A stretch of 39,951 bases of DNA from Deltaproteobacteria bacterium (GTDB taxonomy: Bacteria > Desulfobacterota > WTBG01 > CAIYCZ01 > CAIRTM01). Both the position numbers and the translations under genes were made by a program. Position 1 is the stretch's first letter. Each line of letters starts with the position of its first letter. Below are positions 14,544-23,700 of this stretch, piece by piece. The notes beneath the pieces are model-generated. The model worked only from the letters and a program-made list of their open reading frames with translations, was not told the DNA's origin and did no database searches. Location of the stretch: assembly GCA_016875025.1 (NCBI GenBank), contig VGSH01000016.1, positions 1 through 39,951 of the forward strand, written 5' to 3'.

Positions 14544-15017
14544 ATGATGGGACATAGTGCCATGACCGCTTTCCAGATTTGTGTTCCGGCTGAAAACAAG
14601 CCCGGCATGCTTGCAAGTGTTACCTCGGTTATTGCCCGCGCCAAGATCAATCTGCGGGCCATCACCATCACATCGTTTGGCGGCAGCGGATTTTTTCACA
14701 TACTTGTCGATGATCCGCAGGAGGCCCACCGTGCGCTTAAAAACGCCGGCATCGACAATTCTCTCAAGGAGGTTGTCGCTGTTTTAATCGATGACCGGCC
14801 CGGCAGCCTCAACCGGCTTGTGCAGCTGCTCTGCAGCAGCGGCATCAATGTTGAAAATGCCTACGGTTTTGTGGTCGAAAGCCACAAGAATGCGGTCTTT
14901 GTGGTCGACGTCGACAAGCTTGATGAAACCCTCGCTGTGCTGAAGCGCGAGAAGTTCACAACCCTTGACGCCGAGGCGCTCAACGCAATCGAGCCGTTTC
15001 ATTACATGAAATATTAA
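14544..15017 (+). CDS. tandem ACT-domain amino-acid-binding protein
   Basis: A 157-residue cytosolic sensor-type protein made of two ACT domains: ICVPAENKPGMLASVTSVIARAKINLRAITI (first) and VAVLIDDRPGSLNRLVQLLCSSGINVENAYG (second). Both have the N-(K/R)PG-x-L loop that binds small ligands, usually amino acids, at the dimer interface. It has no enzymatic domain. Relatives are often found beside PaaK-type ligases and indolepyruvate oxidoreductases, which fits the PaaK gene two genes upstream; aromatic amino acids are the likely ligands (inference). ATG 14544 is the first in frame; ATG 14562 is an alternative, as neither has a strong ribosome site. Confidence 0.88.
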   Translation: MMGHSAMTAFQICVPAENKPGMLASVTSVIARAKINLRAITITSFGGSGFFHILVDDPQEAHRALKNAGIDNSLKEVVAVLIDDRPGSLNRLVQLLCSSGINVENAYGFVVESHKNAVFVVDVDKLDETLAVLKREKFTTLDAEALNAIEPFHYMKY

Positions 15018-15027
15018 GATGCCCCTG

Positions 15028-15049
15028 CAGCAGAGAATGCTGTTTTTTT
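15028..15049 (+). terminator. Probable intrinsic terminator after the ACT gene
   Basis: Short stem CAGCA / TGCTG (15028-15032, 15038-15042) followed by seven T (15043-15049), 11 bp after the stop. The stem is only 5-6 bp, so it would be modest in strength. Confidence 0.5.
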
Positions 15050-15149
15050 ATATACCGCAACAGTACGGCGTATAAGCCGCACAGCAGCAATGGCCGGTGC
15101 AGTACGAGTGGCCGGGCGTGGCAGAAAAATTTCATGGAGGGAGTGAAGA

Positions 15150-16166
15150 ATGAAAAAATATCCGGCAATTTTGGGACTTCTTGTCTGCACGGCGGCAGTT
15201 TGCGGCTTTTCAAGCCCGGCAAAGGCCGATGTCATCAACCTGTCCTACAGCATTTTTTTTCCGGCTACGCATGAACAGTGCATCGCCGGTGAAAACTGGG
15301 CCCGGGAGATCGAGAAGCGCAGCGGCGGCCGGGTGAAGATCAATGTGTATTCCGGAGGTACGCTTGCCAAGGCCAATGAAACCTATAACGCGGTCAGTGG
15401 CGGCATCGCCGACATCGGCATGTCGTGTTTTGCCTACACCCAGGGCCGTTTTCCGGTAATGGAGGCGGTTGACCTGCCGCTGGGATATCCGGACGGCAAA
15501 ATCGCCACCCTTGTGGCGAATGAATTTTACAACACAATGCAGCCCGCCGAATTGAACGATGTCAAGGTTTTGTATTTGCATGCGCACGGCCCGGGCCTGC
15601 TGCACACCAAGAAACCCGTTAAAACTCTGGCTGACATGAAGGGCCTGAAAGTGCGCTCCACCGGTTTCAGCGGCAAGGTCGTTTCCGCGCTGGGCGGAAC
15701 TCCGGTCGCGATGCCGCAGCCTGACACCTATGAGGCACTGCAAAAAGGCGTGGTTGACGGAACGTTCGCTCCGATGGAAACTTTGAAGGGCTGGAAGCAG
15801 GGCGAGGTCATCAAATACACAACCAACACCCGTGATATCGGCTATACAACCGGCATGTACGTGGTCATGAACAAGCAGAAATGGGAGAAACTTCCCTCTG
15901 ATATTCAGCAGATTTTTACCGACGTCAGCCGGGAGTGGATAGGCGTGCATGGCGACACCTGGGACAAGGTTGACCGGGACGGCTTGGCGTTTACGCGCCA
16001 GCGGGGCAATGAGATCATCGAGCTTGACACGCAGCAGAATGCACTTTGGGCTGCCGCAGTGAAGCCGGTACTGGATGAGTATATCGCGGGGATGCAGAAG
16101 AAAAATCTGCCCGGCGAGCAGGCCGTAACCGAGCTTCAAAATCTTATCAGGCAGCATAAAAAATAG
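15150..16166 (+). CDS. dctP: TRAP transporter substrate-binding protein (DctP family)
   Basis: The periplasmic receptor of a sodium- or proton-driven TRAP importer for an organic acid. The 338 residues open with a Sec signal peptide (hydrophobic 6-22, SSPAKAD cleavage region). The DctP-family fold follows, including GGRVKINVYSGG, the KGLKVRSTGFSG segment whose Arg normally clamps the substrate carboxylate, and QPDTYEALQKGVVDG. GGAGGGAG lies ahead of ATG 15150. A stable 17-bp hairpin after the stop separates it from the membrane subunits. The substrate cannot be read; the downstream aldehyde dehydrogenase hints at a semialdehyde or acid degradation route. Confidence 0.93.
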   Translation: MKKYPAILGLLVCTAAVCGFSSPAKADVINLSYSIFFPATHEQCIAGENWAREIEKRSGGRVKINVYSGGTLAKANETYNAVSGGIADIGMSCFAYTQGRFPVMEAVDLPLGYPDGKIATLVANEFYNTMQPAELNDVKVLYLHAHGPGLLHTKKPVKTLADMKGLKVRSTGFSGKVVSALGGTPVAMPQPDTYEALQKGVVDGTFAPMETLKGWKQGEVIKYTTNTRDIGYTTGMYVVMNKQKWEKLPSDIQQIFTDVSREWIGVHGDTWDKVDRDGLAFTRQRGNEIIELDTQQNALWAAAVKPVLDEYIAGMQKKNLPGEQAVTELQNLIRQHKK

Positions 16167-16173
16167 AGCGCAT

Positions 16174-16216
16174 TCACCGGGGCGGCTGCCACTCCTGCCG
16201 GCGGCCGCCCCGGTGA
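16174..16216 (+). promoter_or_regulatory. Intercistronic hairpin between dctP and dctQ
   Basis: A near-perfect 17-bp stem (TCACCGGGGCGGCTGCC with GGCGGCCGCCCCGGTGA) and a 9-base loop, no T-tract. Placed between receptor and membrane-subunit genes, it is suited to protect the dctP mRNA 3' end or partly stop transcription. That would give more receptor than permease. Confidence 0.7.
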
Positions 16217-16263
16217 CTATATCCACCCGGCCCGCCTGCTTGCACTGTGCCGTTCATACTCCC

Positions 16264-16749
16264 ATGAAAAAAATTGAATTCTATATTGAACGATCAGCCG
16301 ATGCCTGCAACGCCGTTGCGGCCGTTGCGGTCGTTGCGATGACGTTTGTCATCATGTGCGATGTGGTGATGCGGTTTTTCAGGATAGCGCTTCCCGGCGC
16401 CTATGACATGGTCAGCCTGCTGGGTGCCGTTGTGGCAGCCTTCGCGCTGACCTCCACATCGATTCAGCGCGGGCATATCGCGGTTGATTTTGTGCATGCA
16501 AAGGTGCCGCAGCGCTACCGGCCGCTGCTTGACATGTTCAACGAGTTAGCCGGCAGCGTGTTTTTCGCTTTGCTGGCCTGGCAGTGCCTGGCCTATGCGG
16601 CAGCGCTCAAAACCGCAGGTGAAGTCTCGCTCACGATTAAAATTCCAATCCATCCGTTTGTGACGGGCATCGGACTGAACTGCGCGCTGCTGTCGGTGTA
16701 TCTGCTGCTGCAACTTGCGCGGGCAGCGCGGGGGGGGCTCAGGCGATGA
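16264..16749 (+). CDS. dctQ: TRAP transporter small membrane subunit (DctQ family)
   Basis: A 161-residue inner-membrane protein with four predicted helices, the small TRAP subunit that pairs with DctM. Conserved features include the first helix VVAMTFVIMCDVVMRFF, the GAYDMVSLLGAVVAAFAL segment and HIAVDFV after helix two. ATG 16264 (MKKIEFYIERS) is chosen over an in-frame ATG at 16213 that lies inside the intercistronic hairpin. It overlaps dctM by 4 bases (ATGA), indicating translational coupling. Confidence 0.92.
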   Translation: MKKIEFYIERSADACNAVAAVAVVAMTFVIMCDVVMRFFRIALPGAYDMVSLLGAVVAAFALTSTSIQRGHIAVDFVHAKVPQRYRPLLDMFNELAGSVFFALLAWQCLAYAAALKTAGEVSLTIKIPIHPFVTGIGLNCALLSVYLLLQLARAARGGLRR

Positions 16750-18047
16750 CCCCCACGCTTATCGGGCTGCTGGGCCTTGCGGCCCTGGTGTTGCTGCTGT
16801 TTACGAGGATTCCGGTCGGTTTCCTCATGGCTATTATCGGCTTTGTGGGCTTTAGCTGGATAGTTTCACTCGACGGCGGCCTGAGGCTTATCGCCAATGA
16901 TGTGTATTCCGTATTTTCCTCCTACAACCTGACCGTGATTCCGCTTTTCGTGTTCATGGGGCAGCTGGCCTTTCATTCCGGGATCAGCACCCGCCTTTTT
17001 GACGCAGCATACAAGTGCACAGCCAGGCTTCCCGGCGGGCTTGCCATAGCCACCATCGGGGCCTGCGCCGGGTTTTCGGCCATTTGCGGATCGACCAATG
17101 CAACGGCTGCGACCATGGCGGCTGCCACGCTGCCGGAAATGAAGCGCTATAACTACAGCCCCGGCCTGGCAACCGGGGTGGTTGCGGCAGGGGGCAGCCT
17201 CGGCATTCTGATTCCGCCGAGCGTGATATTTATCGTCTACGGCATCATGACCGAGCAGTCAATCGGCAAGCTGTTCCTGGCCGGCATCGTGCCCGGCATT
17301 CTGCTCTCGCTGATGTTTGTTGCCGCGATTGTTATCTGGGTAATGCTCAGGCCTGAGCTGGCCCCTGCCGGACCCCGGACGACATTGAAAGAAAAAATAC
17401 GCTCCCTTTCCGGGCTGGGAGAGACCCTCACGCTGTTCGTGCTGGTCATGGGAGGGCTGTTCTGCGGGCTTTTTACGCCCACGGAGGCCGGCGGTGTCGG
17501 CGCGTTCGGCACGCTGGCCATTGCCCTTATCCGCCGGAAAATCGACTGGCAGGGCTTCAAGGCCGCGCTGAATGAAACCACGCGCATATCGTGCATGATC
17601 ATGATGATCGTTGCCGGGGCCACGATCTTCGGTCATTTCCTGGCGGTCTCGAGGATTCCGTTTGATATAGCCGGCTGGATATCGGGCCTTGACCTGCACC
17701 GCAGCCTGATCATGCTGCTGATTATAGCGATCTATATCGTGGGCGGCTGCTTTATCGACGCGCTGGCCCTGGTTATGCTGACAACCCCGATATTCTATCC
17801 GGTGATCATGCGCCTGGGTTTCGATCCGGTCTGGTTCGGGGTCATGGTTGTCATGCTGACGCAGATCGGCGTTATAACGCCGCCGGTCGGCGTGAACGTG
17901 TATGTTGTCAGCGGGGTTGCGCGCGATGTGCCCCTGCATGTGATTTTCAAGGGCGTTATTCCGCTGCTGATAGCGCTGATCGTTGCCACCCTGCTGCTGA
18001 TCCCGTTTCCGCAGATCGCGCTGTTTCTTCCCGGTTTTATGAAATAG
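16746..18047 (+). CDS. dctM: TRAP transporter large membrane subunit (DctM family)
   Basis: The 433-residue multi-spanning subunit that forms the transport path. Family marks: FTRIPVGFLMAIIG near the N-terminus, SAICGSTNATAATMAAATLPEM, GGSLGILIPPSVIFIVYG and the late TQIGVITPPVGVNVYVVSG motif. Length is normal for DctM. The start overlaps the dctQ stop. The aldehyde dehydrogenase gene follows 50 bp later with its own good ribosome site and is likely in the same operon. Confidence 0.95.
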   Translation: MTPTLIGLLGLAALVLLLFTRIPVGFLMAIIGFVGFSWIVSLDGGLRLIANDVYSVFSSYNLTVIPLFVFMGQLAFHSGISTRLFDAAYKCTARLPGGLAIATIGACAGFSAICGSTNATAATMAAATLPEMKRYNYSPGLATGVVAAGGSLGILIPPSVIFIVYGIMTEQSIGKLFLAGIVPGILLSLMFVAAIVIWVMLRPELAPAGPRTTLKEKIRSLSGLGETLTLFVLVMGGLFCGLFTPTEAGGVGAFGTLAIALIRRKIDWQGFKAALNETTRISCMIMMIVAGATIFGHFLAVSRIPFDIAGWISGLDLHRSLIMLLIIAIYIVGGCFIDALALVMLTTPIFYPVIMRLGFDPVWFGVMVVMLTQIGVITPPVGVNVYVVSGVARDVPLHVIFKGVIPLLIALIVATLLLIPFPQIALFLPGFMK

Positions 18048-18097
18048 CGGACAGCTCGTACGCAATGCTGTCGGCTTCCCTATAAAGGAGTCATGTC

Positions 18098-19519
18098 ATG
18101 TTTATCAACGGACAATGGGAAACAGGTGCCGCCGTTTTTGAGGTGTATAATCCGGCAACCGGCGAGGCGGTCGGCAGCGTGCCGGACGGCACGCGCGCTG
18201 ATGCGGCGCGCGCGATTGATGCTGCCGGGAGGGCTTTCGCGTCATGGTCACAGACGACCGCCTACGCGCGCTCGGAGCTTCTGTACCGGGCCTGGCAGCT
18301 GATGCGCGAACGGCGCGACGAGCTGGCGCGCACCATGACGCTGGAGCAGGGCAAGCCCCTGAAGGCCGCGCGCAACGAGGTGCAGTACGCCTCCGATTTT
18401 CTGCTGTGGTTTGCTGAGGAAGCCAAACGCGTGTACGGCCGCACGATCCCGGCACCGCGGCCGGATCAGCGCTTTATCGTGCTGCATCAGCCGGTTGGTG
18501 TTGTGGCGGCGATCACGCCCTGGAATTATCCCGTATCCATGATAACGCGTAAGGTCGCGCCTGCCCTTGCAGCGGGCTGCACCATCGTACTCAAGCCGTC
18601 AGAGGCCACGCCGCTGTGCGCGGTTGAAGTGTTCAAAATACTGCATGAAGCCGGCATACCGGATGGCGTGGTGAACCTCGTTACAGCGCTCGATCCTGAG
18701 CCGATCGGTCTTGAGTTTGTTGAAAACCCCCGGGTTAAAAAAATTACGTTCACCGGTTCCACGGAAGTGGGCAAACTGCTTGCAGGCAGGGCTGCCGCTC
18801 AGGTCAAGCGCATTTCAATGGAGCTGGGCGGGCACGCGCCGTTTATCGTGCTCGATGACGCTGACCCGGTGCGCGCGGCCAAGGGCTGTCTGCTGGTGAA
18901 GTTTTTGAATACCGGCCAGGCCTGCATCAGTCCCAACCGTCTGCTTGTGCACCGCAGCATTGTCGAACCCTTTGCAGCCGAGTTCAAAAAACGTGCCTCG
19001 GCCATGAAAGCCGGCAGCGGTTTTGACGAGGGCGTGAGCATCGGGCCGCTGGTGAACCGCGAGGCTCTCGAGAAGATCGAGTGCCAGGTTGCGGATGCGC
19101 TGCACAAAGGCGCAACAATTGAGACCGGCGGTGCGCGCCTGACTGAAAACGGTCTTGACCGGGGTTTTTTCTACGCGCCGACGCTGTTAAACAATGTTAC
19201 GCCGAAGATGCGCATATATCGCGAGGAAACTTTCGGGCCGGTGGCCCCGCTCATTGCTTTTGACAGTGACCAAGAAGCGCTGGCCATGGCCAACGATACC
19301 CGCTACGGCCTTGCGGCTTATATCTACACGCAGGACATAGCGCGCGCCATGCGGATGCTCGAAGGGCTTCGCTTTGCGATTGTCGGCATCAACGACATCA
19401 ATCCTACGGCCGCGGCCGCACCCTTTGGCGGTATGCAGGAAAGCGGCCTGGGCCGCGAGGGCGGACAGGAAGGCATTGCCGAATATCTGGAAGTGAAGCT
19501 GGCAGGAATTTCAATTTAA
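18098..19519 (+). CDS. NAD(P)-dependent aldehyde dehydrogenase, succinate-semialdehyde type
   Basis: Oxidises an aldehyde to the acid. The 473 residues are full length for the family. Motifs: ITPWNYPVSM (cofactor fold), FTGSTEVGK, MELGGHAPF with the general base Glu242, and NTGQACISPNR with the catalytic Cys276. EETFGPVAP and PFGGMQESGLGREGG lie near the C-terminus. The overall pattern is closest to succinate-semialdehyde dehydrogenases (GabD-like), but substrate cannot be fixed by eye. An AAAGGAG ribosome site precedes ATG 18098. Position after dctPQM suggests it processes the imported compound or its breakdown product. Confidence 0.92.
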   Translation: MFINGQWETGAAVFEVYNPATGEAVGSVPDGTRADAARAIDAAGRAFASWSQTTAYARSELLYRAWQLMRERRDELARTMTLEQGKPLKAARNEVQYASDFLLWFAEEAKRVYGRTIPAPRPDQRFIVLHQPVGVVAAITPWNYPVSMITRKVAPALAAGCTIVLKPSEATPLCAVEVFKILHEAGIPDGVVNLVTALDPEPIGLEFVENPRVKKITFTGSTEVGKLLAGRAAAQVKRISMELGGHAPFIVLDDADPVRAAKGCLLVKFLNTGQACISPNRLLVHRSIVEPFAAEFKKRASAMKAGSGFDEGVSIGPLVNREALEKIECQVADALHKGATIETGGARLTENGLDRGFFYAPTLLNNVTPKMRIYREETFGPVAPLIAFDSDQEALAMANDTRYGLAAYIYTQDIARAMRMLEGLRFAIVGINDINPTAAAAPFGGMQESGLGREGGQEGIAEYLEVKLAGISI

Positions 19520-19520
19520 C

Positions 19521-19650
19521 AGGCTGTTGAAAAACTCCCATTTGTCGTGGCTGCCTTTTTTATGGATCGCTATCGGGATCGGGTTCGGGATCGAAATTTT
19601 AAAACCTTCGATTGCGATACCGATTCCGATAGCAATTGAAAAAGGTGTTT
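19521..19650. repeat. GTTGAAAAAC-type repeat with a long imperfect hairpin
   Basis: Starts AGGCTGTTGAAAAACTCCC one base after the aldehyde dehydrogenase stop. It continues into a hairpin with arms of about 30 bases, GGATCGCTATCGGGATCGGG on the left and a matching TATCGGAATCGG-like complement on the right, around a TTTTAAAA centre. It probably acts as a transcript end or processing site. Confidence 0.55.
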
Positions 19651-19706
19651 TCGGCTGCGGCTGTTGCCTGTCAAAGGCGCTTGGTTAAACACAGGGGGTA
19701 TTATCA

Positions 19707-20375
19707 GTGAGCATTGCGGATACATACCGGCGCCTGCGCTCTGAAATTCCACGGCATGTTACCATTGTTGTTGCCGCCAAGACGCGCAGCGTGCCGGAAA
19801 TGCTCGAGGTGATTGAAGCCGGGGCAACCGATATCGGGCACAATTATGTGCAGGAGGCCGAGCAGGCGCGCGCGGCCCTGGGGCCTGCGGCCGGCCGGGT
19901 AAGGTGGCATCTGATCGGGCATCTGCAGACCAATAAAATCAACAAAGCCCTCCAGGTTTTCGATGTTATTCAAACCGTCGATTCGCTGGATACTGCCCGG
20001 GCTATTGATAAGCGCGCAGCCGTGCTCGGGCTGGTGGTGCCCGTGTATATTGAAATCAACAGTGCGGTTGAAGCGTCCAAGTCCGGCGTTGTGCCTGAGC
20101 TTGAGGCCGTTATTGCCCTTGCCCGCGGCGTGTGCGCTCTCAAACATGTGCGCCTCGAGGGACTTATGACGATGGGGCCGCTGAACGGCGATGATGATCA
20201 GGTGCGTGCAGCCTTTAGAAAAACCCACTGTCTGTTTGAACGCCTGCGCGAGCTTGAACTGTCCGGAGCACACCTGCATACTCTTTCAATGGGCATGACC
20301 GATTCCTACCGCAGTGCCATCGAAGAAGGCGCAACCATGGTCAGGCCCGGTACGATCGTGTTTGGCCCTCGCTGA
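19707..20375 (+). CDS. YggS/PROSC-family pyridoxal phosphate homeostasis protein
   Basis: A cytosolic PLP-binding TIM-barrel protein that handles free PLP and affects amino-acid balance; the family has no firmly known catalytic reaction. The 222 residues contain VAAKTRS with the PLP lysine (Lys25), GHNYVQE, HLIGHLQTNK, EGLMTMGP, LSMGMTDSYRSAIEEGATMVRPG and a final IVFGPR, all diagnostic. The start is GTG 19707; no ATG fits. It stands alone between a repeat and a long AT-rich leader, with no detected partner genes. Confidence 0.93.
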   Translation: MSIADTYRRLRSEIPRHVTIVVAAKTRSVPEMLEVIEAGATDIGHNYVQEAEQARAALGPAAGRVRWHLIGHLQTNKINKALQVFDVIQTVDSLDTARAIDKRAAVLGLVVPVYIEINSAVEASKSGVVPELEAVIALARGVCALKHVRLEGLMTMGPLNGDDDQVRAAFRKTHCLFERLRELELSGAHLHTLSMGMTDSYRSAIEEGATMVRPGTIVFGPR

Positions 20376-20428
20376 GAGCGAATATCGACCCTATTTTTCA
20401 GGTTTTTATTTACAGCAGTGTCTTTTTT

Positions 20429-20457
20429 TTGAGACAGAGTGCTTTTTGTCGTATAAT
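20429..20457 (+). promoter_or_regulatory. Strong predicted sigma70 promoter of the large secreted-protein gene
   Basis: TTGAGA 20429-20434, 17-bp spacer, TATAAT 20452-20457: a perfect -10 and a -35 matching 5 of 6. It opens an AT-rich leader of about 290 nt before ATG 20754. I recognise no riboswitch in the leader. Confidence 0.72.
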
Positions 20458-20600
20458 AAAAAATAGCTAGCTAAAAACAGTTAATTAGGATCTATAATTA
20501 TTATATGTGTCTCAAAAATAAGAACAGTGATTGTTTTGTAAGTGCAGGTGGGGTTGGATAATTTTTGTAACTGTTTGAAAGTATTTGTGTTTTTAAATTG

Positions 20601-20623
20601 TTGCAATGGTATGCATATTGCAA
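20601..20623. promoter_or_regulatory. Inverted repeat in the leader, possible operator or hairpin
   Basis: TTGCAAT (20601-20607) and ATTGCAA (20617-20623) are perfect 7-bp inverted arms separated by 9 bases, in the AT-rich leader about 145 bp after the -10. This could be a regulator-binding dyad or an RNA stem. Confidence 0.35.
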
Positions 20624-20753
20624 ATATACTGCTAAGATAATTGGCAGGGATGGTAGTGCTTCATTTGATCGTATGGTACATTTATATAGTTTAGAGAGAT
20701 AAGGCACTTTCAAATGTAAGGTAGTATTTAAACAAGAATTGCATGGAGGTAGT

Positions 20754-23700
20754 ATGAAGACACTGAAAGCAGGAATTATAATTGTATGCATGTTGTGCAT
20801 GGCGGGCCCTGTTTTTGCCGCAGATGCATATTCCCCTTGTGCACGAGTGCCTCTTCAAGAGGCCCGCGATGCCATGGTGAGCGACAGCGAGGTTACGGTT
20901 ACGCAGATTGCAGTGGCTACATGGGGAGATCCTGCCTATTACTATGAGCTGAAACCAAACGGCATGGCACCTCAGGACGGCTTGATTATTTACCCCGGTG
21001 GCTATGTTGATGAAAGAGCCTATGCTGTCATGGCACGCGACATTGCAAAGGCCGGTTTTCTGGTTGTGCTGGTTCCCATGCCTTCCTGTTTGGCTGCTTT
21101 TGACAACGAGGGGCGAGCCTCTGATGTTATAGCCAATAATCCCGGTATTACAACATGGTCCATTGGAGGCCATTCTCTGGGAGGCGTTGCAGCCGGCTGG
21201 ATGATTACGTGTAATAGCTGTGCCAATATCGAAAAGATCAAGGGAGTAGTTCTGTGGGCATCCTATCCTGATGCATTGCAGCCGTTAACAAATAAGCCGG
21301 TAAAGGTTATTTCCATTTGGGGCACAAAAGACGGTCTGACAACGGAACAAACCATAAATAATTCAAAACCGAACTTGCCTGCCGATACGGTCTATGTCGG
21401 GCTTAAAGGAGCCAATCATACGCAGTTCGGTTGGTACGGTCTGCATGCAACGGATTATACCTATCTGAGTACCGGTACTCAAGGCAAGGTTGATAACGCG
21501 GCTGATATCAGCCGCGAGGAGCAGCATAATCTGATTCTCAGCTATACGATTAGTTTTCTGGATTCATTGACCCCGGGTACGCTTAATATTCCGGCTGCTG
21601 TGGGTGAGGTGACGGCTGATGACGGTTCAGTGTGGGAGAAGGTTTCTGGACCCGGCTTTATCGACCGTAACAATACTGATATAGTTGCATTGACTCCGTA
21701 CAAGGGCAACCTGTATGCCCTGACCCGCAATGATGTGACGGGCTTTGAACTGTGGAAAACACAGCCGGCCCAGGGATGGCAGCGTATACATGTGCAGGGT
21801 CTTACCGACCAGAGTAATTATTACGGATATCTGGCGCAACCAAACGGTTTAGATTATTTTCCTCCGGAAATTTACAATCCAATGATGAATATCTGGGGTG
21901 ATATGATCGAGTTCAAGGATCGTTTGTATGTGGGCGTTTCTACGGGGTATCAGGGTTCGGCCCTGTTTGGCTCAAGCGGTGCGTTTATCTGGCGTACGGA
22001 TGGGGTCGATTGGACGCCGGTCATCGGTGGCCATACTTCGACCGCTACGGGAACGCTGACCGAAATTTCCAGCTGCGGCAACAATGACGGTTCAACAACT
22101 GCTGTTTTTACCGACAGCAGCAAGAGCTGGACGACCAACAGTCTTGCAAATTGTACTATTAAAGTTGATGCTTCGTATACAGCTGCAACTCACGGTGAAT
22201 CAGGAGTTGTCGTCCCCGGCAAGCGTCTGTTTATGGTCGTTTCCAATACTGCGACTGCGTTGACAGTGCAGCAGAGCGAGATAGCTACAGCTACCGCGGA
22301 GAGCACCTGGTGCGCTGAGAACGATATGGGCGGCGGCGATACGGGCCGGCCGTGGAGTTATCTTGCGGGTTTCACCACCGGTGCCGCCTATGCAATAACA
22401 TGCGGTGACCATTCGCAGGGCTTTGGCGATCCGTGGAACAAGTCAATTATTGATTTCGAAATATTGAATAACGAGCTTTATGCATCGATCGGGCTCAATT
22501 ATAAGCAGGGTGCCCGAGTTATGAAGACGACGGATGGCCTGGTCTGGGCCGCGGATTCGTCGTACAGTTTCGGCAATATCCACGGAACGGACTGGCGCGA
22601 CGGTAGCACTTTGACCGATGCAGAGTGTGCCACTAACGCCGGCACGGCCAAAGGTGCTCCAGTCAGTTCAAGCGCGACAAAAATGGTTAAAACGAGCGTC
22701 ACGGGCACGGAGACCCTGCTGATCGGCGGAACCGGAACGGCCGGGTGTAACGGACGCGGCGCACGCATCTATCGCCGGGATGGTAATAATGTCTGGACCC
22801 CGATTGTCGATTATCTGGTTGATGATAATATAGTGGGCAGCAATGAAAGCGGATTCGGATGGAATATCGGCGGGCAATTTTTCCGCAGTGCATTCCAGGC
22901 CTGGAGCTGGGTTGAGTATCTCGATACGCTTTTAGTCGGCGTTGCCAAGCTTGAAGCCGGTGGTATGATATATCATACTGACAGCGCATCGGAAGATGAT
23001 GGCGCCTGGAATTTCAGCATGGGTGGTGCAGACCGTGTAAAAGACCCGGTGACCGGCGTTGCGGACACATCTCCTGATCCGGCATATAACGGATTCGGTG
23101 ACGTGCTTAATACAGGGTTCTTTCTGCACAATTATAACGATACGATCTATGTCGGAACACTTGTAACCAATCAAAGCATACAGTTTGCCGCCAATCCGGT
23201 TGAGGGTGCGGAAATATGGAAAGGCTCAGGGCCGGGTGACGCTATTAATTGGACACGGGTAAGCGGAGACGGATTGGGTGACTCAACCGTGCTGCAGTTT
23301 CAGTCGTTCGCGGATTATAATCAAAAAATGTATCTGGTCGCATCAACAGTTAACTCGTCAAACTTCAGGGGCAATGAGCCGACTGATTACACCGGTGCGG
23401 TTGTGTACCGCCTTGCCGAGGAGGCGCCGGAGTGCCTCGATGACGATGACTGCGATCCGGGCTACGAATGTATTGATGGAGTATGCGAACCAATTCCGGA
23501 CGGTCCGCCCTCTCTCGGCGACGGCCCGTTTCTGGCAGCCGGCCCCTGGCCGCTGCTGCCGACCGAAGCTGAAAGCCCGATGTATCTTGACGCCAACTAC
23601 GACGTGCTGTGGACGTTCAGCGATGATTTTGCCTCCTGCTCAGGCGACTGCACGCACGCGGCCGAGTATCAGGCAGTCGGCGCCGACACTTGGACATCTC

